In this document: one piece after another, positions 58,923 through 64,000 of the stretch | Numbering within the stretch: the stretch's first letter is position 1 | Layout of the letters: every line of letters begins with the position of its first letter | Assembly: GCA_965247175.1 (NCBI GenBank) | Contig: OZ252006.1 | Coordinates: 2,418,001 to 2,482,000 of the forward strand | Direction: 5' to 3' | From: JANQMX01 sp965247175 | GTDB lineage: Bacteria; Pseudomonadota; Alphaproteobacteria; Kiloniellales; DSM-21159 | Length of the DNA stretch: 64,000 nt | The notes under the pieces: model-generated | What the model saw: the letters and a program-made list of their open reading frames with translations, nothing else | The model's database searches: none | Told to the model about the DNA's origin: nothing | Made by a program: the position numbers and the translations under genes

Positions 58923-59429
58923 CTAGTTGCAGCGTCCGATCGAGCCTTCGGCGCAGACCCTCTCGCCATCCGTCCAGGTCGCGCCTGACAAATCGGCTTC
59001 ACGAAACACCGTGCCGCGAAGCTGCGCGCCCGTCAGATCGGCGCCGCGCAGGTCTGCCCGGTTGAAGCGCGCGCCGCGCAGGTCTGCGCCGGCGAAACGC
59101 GCGCCTTCCAGCTGTGCTTTGGTAAAGTCAGCCTGCGGCAGGCGTGCGCCCTCGAAGATTGCACCATTCAAGACGGCATTCACGAACTTGGCCTTGAAGC
59201 CTTGCACGTCGCTTAGAGCGGCGCCTGAGAGATCGGCCCTCAAGAAGCTCGCGTCGCGCAGCTGGGCCCCCGACAGATCGACCCCCTGCAACTCGAAGCC
59301 ATTGAAGCTGCAACGCTTCCAGTCCACGCCGGGGCCCGGTGCATCGGCACAATCGGCCAAGGCGGAAGACGGCGCAAAGACAACGAAAACGCTGGCCAAA
59401 GCCCAGAGGCAGAGGGTGATGAGCTTCAT
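58923..59429 (-). CDS. exported pentapeptide-repeat protein
   Basis: The 168-residue protein starts with a signal peptide (LCLWALASVFVVFAPSSALA) and then about 16 pentapeptide units A(D/N)LxG-like, for example GVDLSGAQLRDASFLRADLS and DLRGARFNRADLRGADLTG. This makes a right-handed beta-helix. Cytosolic members mimic DNA and block gyrase; an exported copy is likely to be a structural or protein-binding domain. The ATG at 59429 overlaps the thioesterase stop as ATGA. Function unknown. Confidence 0.85.
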   Translation of the reverse strand: MKLITLCLWALASVFVVFAPSSALADCADAPGPGVDWKRCSFNGFELQGVDLSGAQLRDASFLRADLSGAALSDVQGFKAKFVNAVLNGAIFEGARLPQADFTKAQLEGARFAGADLRGARFNRADLRGADLTGAQLRGTVFREADLSGATWTDGERVCAEGSIGRCN

Positions 59430-59923
59430 GCCGTGGCCCGCCGCTTGGCCGGCAGGGCCAATCCCCGCCCCGCTTCCTCCGGCCAGGGAAGATCTCCGTG
59501 CCGTTCCCAAACACCGGCGAGCTTGGCGGCAACGTCCGGCGGGAAAGGTGCCGTCTTGCGGCTGTCCAGGTCGACGTAACTGCTCATCCATTCCGCGGAG
59601 GCGGCAAGAAAGCCCTCCTCCCCGTGGTACATGCGAAAGTAGCTGTGAATGCGCTTGGCGTCATGACCCAGGAGCTGCAAGGTGAAGCGGAGCGGAGCCC
59701 CTTCCGCGAGCTCTTGAAAATAGCTCACATGGCCCTCCAGGGCGAAGATCGTCCCGCGGCGTTCATCTCGATGGGCCTTGTCGATGCCGATCTCGGCCAT
59801 CAGAACGTCGAAGGCATGATCGAAGGCCAGAACGTAGTAGGCCACGTTCATGTGTCCGTTGTAGTCGATCCACTCGGGCAGGACCCGCGCCCGATGTATC
59901 TCCCAGGGAGCCGCTATGCTCAT
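59426..59923 (-). CDS. 4HBT-fold acyl-CoA thioesterase
   Basis: The 165-residue protein has the hot-dog fold signature EWIDYNGHMNVAYYVLAFDH, with the catalytic aspartate in WIDYNGHMN. It hydrolyses acyl-CoA thioesters; carnitine-related thioesterases (e.g. betainyl-CoA or dehydrocarnitine) have a similar start, so a link to betaine metabolism is possible but unproved. The ATG at 59923 is well placed. The stop overlaps the pentapeptide-repeat gene. Confidence 0.83.
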   Translation of the reverse strand: MSIAAPWEIHRARVLPEWIDYNGHMNVAYYVLAFDHAFDVLMAEIGIDKAHRDERRGTIFALEGHVSYFQELAEGAPLRFTLQLLGHDAKRIHSYFRMYHGEEGFLAASAEWMSSYVDLDSRKTAPFPPDVAAKLAGVWERHGDLPWPEEAGRGLALPAKRRATA

Positions 59924-60045
59924 TCCTGCTCACCCTAGCCGAAGTACCGCGCATAGATGCCCAAGCCGCGCCTAGCCATCAAGGGGGCCTTGGTCGCACC
60001 TGCATTGCCGTCGCGGTTCAGGCGGCCGGCGCGCAGGCTTGTGAA

Positions 60046-60990
60046 ATGAGGTGGTTTTTTGCCGCACTCGGTCGATATGGGACCCGCGTGCTCTTTGTCA
60101 GCGTCTTTGCGGGTCTTTTGCTGCCCGACGTCGCCAGCCTTCTGCGCCCACTGCTGCCACCTGGAGTCGCTGTCATCCTGGCGTTGGGTCTGCTGCGCAT
60201 CGACTGGGCGTCCATGGTTGGCTACGCGCGCCGCCCGCTGCTGGTGGGATTGCTGGTCGCCTGGCTGATGCTGGCCGCACCTGTTGCGGTGTGGGCGGTC
60301 TTCACGCTCCTCGACTTGCCTGAAGCGCTGAAGATCGCCGTGGTGCTGATGGCCTGCGCGCCTCCGATTCTCGGCGCCATCGCCATCGCCCTGCTGCTTG
60401 GGCTGGACGCACCGCTCGCCATCGTCTGCGGCCTGGTCAGCACTCTTCTCACGCCGTTTACGGTGCCGCCCTTGGCCTTGGAGCTGCTCGACCTGGAACT
60501 CGACGTCTCCACCCTGGAGTTCATGCTGCGGCTTGCGACTCTGGTTCTGTTCTCCTTTCTGGCAGCCGCGCTGATCCGTCGCTGGCTCGGAAAGGAGCGC
60601 CTCGCCAGCTGGGGGACGGAAATCAACGGTTTGATCGTGCTGGTCATGGCTGTGCTTGCCGTCGCCATCATGGACGGGGTCAGCGCAACCATCAGCGAAC
60701 GGCCCGATACGGTCTTGCTCTGGCTGGTCGCCGCTTACGGCGCCAATCTCCTGCTGCAGGCCGTCGGGACGATCTGCTTCCTCCATCTCGGCCTTCGTCG
60801 CGCGCTGACCATCGGGCTGATGTCCGGCAACTGCAACATGATGCTCATCCTGGCGACACTGCCGCCGGACACAGACTTTGACGTGGTGCTCTTCTTTGCC
60901 CTGGCTCAATTCCCGATGTACACGCTGCCGGCCCTGGTGCACCCGGTCTATCGCCGCCTGCTGGCGCGCGAACAATGCGAATCTTCATGA
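60046..60990 (+). CDS. SBF-type bile acid:sodium symporter-like membrane protein
   Basis: The 314-residue protein has about nine to ten hydrophobic segments and conserved blocks VVLMACAPPILGAIAIALLL and IGLMSGNCNMMLILATLP. This repeated structure with prolines in crossed helices is that of the SBF/ASBT transporter family. Substrates of bacterial members are largely unknown organic anions. It is divergent from the thioesterase. The gap before mlaA (60991-61155) holds a CCGG/CCGG hairpin and a TTGACT box but no clear full promoter. Confidence 0.8.
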   Translation: MRWFFAALGRYGTRVLFVSVFAGLLLPDVASLLRPLLPPGVAVILALGLLRIDWASMVGYARRPLLVGLLVAWLMLAAPVAVWAVFTLLDLPEALKIAVVLMACAPPILGAIAIALLLGLDAPLAIVCGLVSTLLTPFTVPPLALELLDLELDVSTLEFMLRLATLVLFSFLAAALIRRWLGKERLASWGTEINGLIVLVMAVLAVAIMDGVSATISERPDTVLLWLVAAYGANLLLQAVGTICFLHLGLRRALTIGLMSGNCNMMLILATLPPDTDFDVVLFFALAQFPMYTLPALVHPVYRRLLAREQCESS

Positions 60991-61155
60991 ATTGGCAATG
61001 AAATCAGAAATGTCGGCCGGACAAAGCCGGTGACTGATCTTCCTTCTTTTGATAACCGTATTTTGACTCGTGCATCGTTTTGATGTAGCCGCCTTTATCG
61101 AGTAGTTTGGGAAGTCGGGGGCCGAGACCACCCGACGCGTTCGGGAGCAAGCAGT

Positions 61156-62079
61156 ATGGAGACAGGGTCGCAATCGTGGCCGCGACGCCTCCGCAGCCAC
61201 GGTCTGGTGGCTTGCTTGATGGCGCTTTTGATCACGGCCGGCTGCGCCTCCGCTCCCGATTCGCCGCGCGGACCGGTGTCCGGCGACGCAGAGCGCAGCT
61301 ACTATACGCCAAGCCTGACCCAGGTTGCCTATCGACCGGATACCAGCACCCAGGTCGCCTACCGTCCGGATACCAGCGACGTGCCACTTGTTCAGGTTGC
61401 CGTTGGCACGACGGGTGAGGACGACGACCCCTTGGAGGGGCTCAACCGCTATTTCTACGACCTCAACAACGCGCTCGACATCCTGATTTTCCGCCAGTTC
61501 GCAGAGGCCTATCGGGTGGTGGTGCCGGAAGGTGTGCGTCGGTCGGTCACCAACTTCCTGCGCTTCCTCAGAACGCCGGTTATCTTGGCGAACGACCTGC
61601 TGCAGGGCGATCTGAAACGTGCTGAGATCACCACCAGTCGCTTCATCGTCAATGCCGCGATCGGCTTCGGGTTCTTCGATGTGGCCGCCGACTCGGGCTT
61701 GCCGTATCACGAAGAGGATTTCGGCCAGACCCTTGCAGTCTGGGGCGTCGACTCCGGCCCTTATCTCGTCCTGCCGCTGCTCGGTCCGACCACACTGCGA
61801 GACGGAACGGGGCGCGGTGTCGATATCCTGCTCGACCCGCTGACCTATGTACTGACCACGCCGCAGAGCATGGGCCGCTTCGGCGTCACAGCACTGGATG
61901 CGCGGGAGCGCAATCTGGATACGATCGACGAAATTCGGCGCGATGCGCTGGATGAGTATGCGCGGGTTCGATCGCTATGGCTGCAGAACCGGCGCAAAGA
62001 AATTCTCAATGACGAACAAGATATCGAGACCGCAGCGACCGCAGGTTTTCTGCGATCTGATACGGACAGCCCGAACTAA
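61156..62079 (+). CDS. mlaA: lipoprotein MlaA (VacJ family)
   Basis: The 307-residue protein has a signal ending in lipobox LLITAGC, so C30 is lipidated, and the MlaA domain from about residue 95 (DPLEGLNRYFYDLNNALDIL, FLRTPVILANDLLQGDLKRA, WGVDSGPYLVLPLLGPTTLR). MlaA in the outer membrane removes misplaced phospholipids. A tandem repeat of QVAYRPDTS (two copies, about residues 57-74) lies in the linker just after the lipidation site. It is followed by mlaC with a 97-base gap. Confidence 0.92.
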   Translation: METGSQSWPRRLRSHGLVACLMALLITAGCASAPDSPRGPVSGDAERSYYTPSLTQVAYRPDTSTQVAYRPDTSDVPLVQVAVGTTGEDDDPLEGLNRYFYDLNNALDILIFRQFAEAYRVVVPEGVRRSVTNFLRFLRTPVILANDLLQGDLKRAEITTSRFIVNAAIGFGFFDVAADSGLPYHEEDFGQTLAVWGVDSGPYLVLPLLGPTTLRDGTGRGVDILLDPLTYVLTTPQSMGRFGVTALDARERNLDTIDEIRRDALDEYARVRSLWLQNRRKEILNDEQDIETAATAGFLRSDTDSPN

Positions 62080-62176
62080 CAAAACACTTGGGCTTGTGGG
62101 GAGACTGTAGCCAGGACCTGCGGGGCGGCTCCTAATGCCTTCGCTGTGTCCAAGTAGACGGGAAGGGAGACAAGCT

Positions 62177-62800
62177 GTGTTACGCTTGTATCGAGTGTTT
62201 TTCGTTTGCCTGATCGCGGCTCTGGCGACTCCGGCAACCGCCGCCACCGGGCAACCCGACGCGTTCCTGAAAGACTTCGCCGACCGGGCCATCGCCAGCC
62301 TGACGGAAGAAGGCGTGGAGGACCGCGAACTCGCCAGTCGGTTCGGCGAACTGCTGCAGGAAGGCTTCGACATTCCGCAGATCAGCCAGTTCGTCACCGC
62401 CCGCTACTGGCGAGGCGCGAGCGACGAGCAAAAGGAAGCCTTCTACAACGCTTTCCGAGGATACCTCATCCAGCGCTTCCTGCCTTTGTTCGATGAGTAC
62501 AAAGGACAGGAGTTCGAAACCGGTCAGGTCCGGTCGGACGCCGGCGAAGAGGATGTATCTTGGGTCACCATCGAAATCGACGTGGGCCAGAGTGGACAGC
62601 AGGCCCAGACCGAGTGGAAGGTGAAGAACACCGGCGACAGCGGCTTCAAGATTCAAGACGTCAAGGCCGAAGGCACCAGCATGGCCATTACGCTGCGCGA
62701 CGAGTTTCAGACCTTCATGCGACGCAAGGGTGGCTTGGATGGGCTGATCGAGGCGCTTCAACGCCAAGCGGAAAAGGCCGGCGTCGCAACGGCCAACTGA
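62177..62800 (+). CDS. mlaC: phospholipid-binding protein MlaC
   Basis: The 207-residue periplasmic protein has a signal peptide (RLYRVFFVCLIAALATPATA) and the MlaC/Ttg2D core (ISQFVTARYWRGASDEQKEA, SQFVT and FNAFRGYL). It carries phospholipids between MlaA and the inner-membrane MlaFEDB complex. The start is GTG at 62177, just after GGGAG; a longer ATG frame from 62135 would add residues before the signal peptide. No mlaD, mlaE or mlaF follows, so the remaining system must be elsewhere. Confidence 0.9.
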   Translation: MLRLYRVFFVCLIAALATPATAATGQPDAFLKDFADRAIASLTEEGVEDRELASRFGELLQEGFDIPQISQFVTARYWRGASDEQKEAFYNAFRGYLIQRFLPLFDEYKGQEFETGQVRSDAGEEDVSWVTIEIDVGQSGQQAQTEWKVKNTGDSGFKIQDVKAEGTSMAITLRDEFQTFMRRKGGLDGLIEALQRQAEKAGVATAN

Positions 62801-62829
62801 ACCGCCGGGCCCAAGTCAGTCCAAAGAGC

Positions 62830-64000
62830 TTAGCGTTCCAGCCGCTTGTACTTGATGCGGTGCGGCTGATCCGCTTCCGCGCCCAGGCGACGGCGGCGGT
62901 CCTCTTCGTAGTCCTGGAAGTTCCCCTCGAACCACACCACTTGGCTGTCGCCTTCGAAGGCCAGGATGTGCGTGGCGATGCGGTCGAGGAACCAGCGGTC
63001 ATGGCTGATGATCATGGCGCAGCCGGCGAAGTCTGACAGCGCATCCTCCAGCGCCCGCAGAGTGTCGACGTCCAGATCGTTGGTCGGCTCGTCCAGCAGA
63101 AGAAGATTGGCGCCGGACTTCAGCATCTTGGCCAAGTGGACCCTGTTGCGCTCACCGCCGGAGAGCTGGCCGACGCGCTTCTGCTGATCGCTGCCCTTGA
63201 AGTTGAAGGCCCCTACATAGGCCCGTGAGGGAACCTGTCGCTTGCCGAGCTCGATGACGTCGAGACCGTCGGCAATTTCCTCCCATACTGTCTTGTCGGG
63301 CGCCAGCGCATCGCGGCTTTGATCGACGTAGCCGAGCTTCACTGTGTCTCCCACACGGATTTCGCCGCCGTCCGGAGTTTCCTGTCCCACGATCATCCGA
63401 AACAGGGTGGTCTTGCCGGCGCCATTCGGCCCGATGATGCCGACGATGCCGCCCGGCGGCAGCTTGAAGCTCAGTTCCTCGATCAACAATCGGTTCCCGA
63501 AGGCCTTGCGCAGGCTGTTGGCCTCTACCACCAGATCACCCAGGCGTGGTCCGGCCGGGATTGAGATCTGGCCGGCCTCCGGCGCCTTGTCTGCCTCTCG
63601 CGCCAAGAGGTCCTCGTAGGCGGAGATCCGGGCCTTCGACTTGGCTTGGCGCGCCCTCGGGCTTTGCCGCACCCACTCCAACTCGCGCGACAGCGTCTTC
63701 TGTCGTGCCTTTTCTTCACGCGCCTCCTGCGCCAAGCGCTTCTGCTTCTGTTCCAGCCAGCCGGAGTAATTGCCCTCGTAGGGAATGCCACGGCCGCGAT
63801 CCAGCTCGAGAATCCAACCGGCGACGTTGTCCAGGAAATAGCGATCATGGGTCACGGCCACGACGGTCCCGGTGTACTCCTCCAGGAAGCGCTCCAACCA
63901 GGCGACCGACTCCGCATCGAGGTGGTTGGTCGGCTCGTCCAGCATCAGCAGATCGGGCTTCTGCAGCAGCAGCCGGCACAGGGCGACTCGCCGCCGCTCG
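62830..64000 (-). CDS. ettA: energy-dependent translational throttle EttA (5' end outside)
   Basis: This is the C-terminal three-quarters of an ABC-F protein; the reading frame continues past the window end, so the start is missing. It shows the end of the first ABC domain (LMLDEPTNHLDAESVAWLER), the long helical linker (about 100 residues, rich in E/K/R), and the second ABC domain with Walker A GPNGAGKTTLF and signature LSGGERNRVHLAKML. EttA binds the ribosomal E site and slows translation at low energy. The C-terminal HRIKYKRL matches this family. It is convergent with mlaC. Confidence 0.93.
   Translation of the reverse strand, partial: ERRRVALCRLLLQKPDLLMLDEPTNHLDAESVAWLERFLEEYTGTVVAVTHDRYFLDNVAGWILELDRGRGIPYEGNYSGWLEQKQKRLAQEAREEKARQKTLSRELEWVRQSPRARQAKSKARISAYEDLLAREADKAPEAGQISIPAGPRLGDLVVEANSLRKAFGNRLLIEELSFKLPPGGIVGIIGPNGAGKTTLFRMIVGQETPDGGEIRVGDTVKLGYVDQSRDALAPDKTVWEEIADGLDVIELGKRQVPSRAYVGAFNFKGSDQQKRVGQLSGGERNRVHLAKMLKSGANLLLLDEPTNDLDVDTLRALEDALSDFAGCAMIISHDRWFLDRIATHILAFEGDSQVVWFEGNFQDYEEDRRRRLGAEADQPHRIKYKRLER

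Overview
The window looks like a chromosomal segment of an alphaproteobacterium, probably a marine or salt-exposed member of the Rhodospirillales/Rhodovibrionales group. Three things suggest this. The ribosomal operon has the order 16S - tRNA-Ile(GAT) - tRNA-Ala(TGC) - 23S - 5S - tRNA-fMet. There is a typical alphaproteobacterial block lysC-ptsP / prfA-prmC / DUF4167 / clpB with ubiG divergent from lysC. The window also carries genes for ectoine, betaine-type and glycerol-phosphate-type solutes. The family assignment below order level is inference.

Region by region. 1-7.7 kb (+): the 3' part of an ectoine/hydroxyectoine TRAP transporter (UehABC/TeaABC-like) with its universal stress protein, a GntR/FCD regulator, an AsnC/Lrp regulator, and the aldehyde dehydrogenase (Ssd/DoeC-like) and class III aminotransferase (Atf/DoeD-like) of ectoine breakdown. 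7.85-14.4 kb (-): a complete rrn operon. It is invaded by at least seven copies of a short palindromic REP-like element, two of which form an intervening sequence inside 23S rRNA helix 25. 14.6-30.4 kb: an M23 peptidase, then on the minus strand housekeeping genes clpB, DUF4167, prmC, prfA, hemA, hisS, ispG, a RodZ-like protein, ptsP and lysC. 30.5-41.9 kb: ubiG, DUF1178, methyltransferases, nitrilase-family amidase, grxC, comF, mutT, argJ, a parvulin, secA and accA. 41.9-46.2 kb: a TMADH/Old-Yellow-Enzyme-type demethylase-like flavoprotein with a DUF427 protein, and a ClC channel with CBS domains.

46.4-55.2 kb (+): a Ugp-type ABC transporter (ugpB-A-E-C) with strong hairpins between its first genes. 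It is followed by a compact run of racemase-like, sulfotransferase and SnoaL-like genes of unknown pathway, then a serine hydrolase, a SOUL heme-binding protein and a small unknown. 55.2-58.7 kb (-): an enolase-superfamily racemase/dehydratase and a dimethylglycine dehydrogenase-like flavoprotein, probably one operon for an N-methylated amino acid. 58.9-64 kb: pentapeptide-repeat protein, thioesterase, SBF-type symporter-like protein, mlaA, mlaC and a truncated ettA.

The most unusual feature is the family of palindromes confined, in this window, to the rrn operon. Their outer and inner stems change in a compensatory way, and they occur in every spacer of the operon as well as in the 23S gene. 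Other points of interest are a racemase-like protein without the usual cysteine pair beside a sulfotransferase, a TMADH-like flavoprotein lacking one Fe-S cysteine, and an ectoine cluster in which the eut/doe hydrolase genes are missing from the place they occupy in Ruegeria-type operons.
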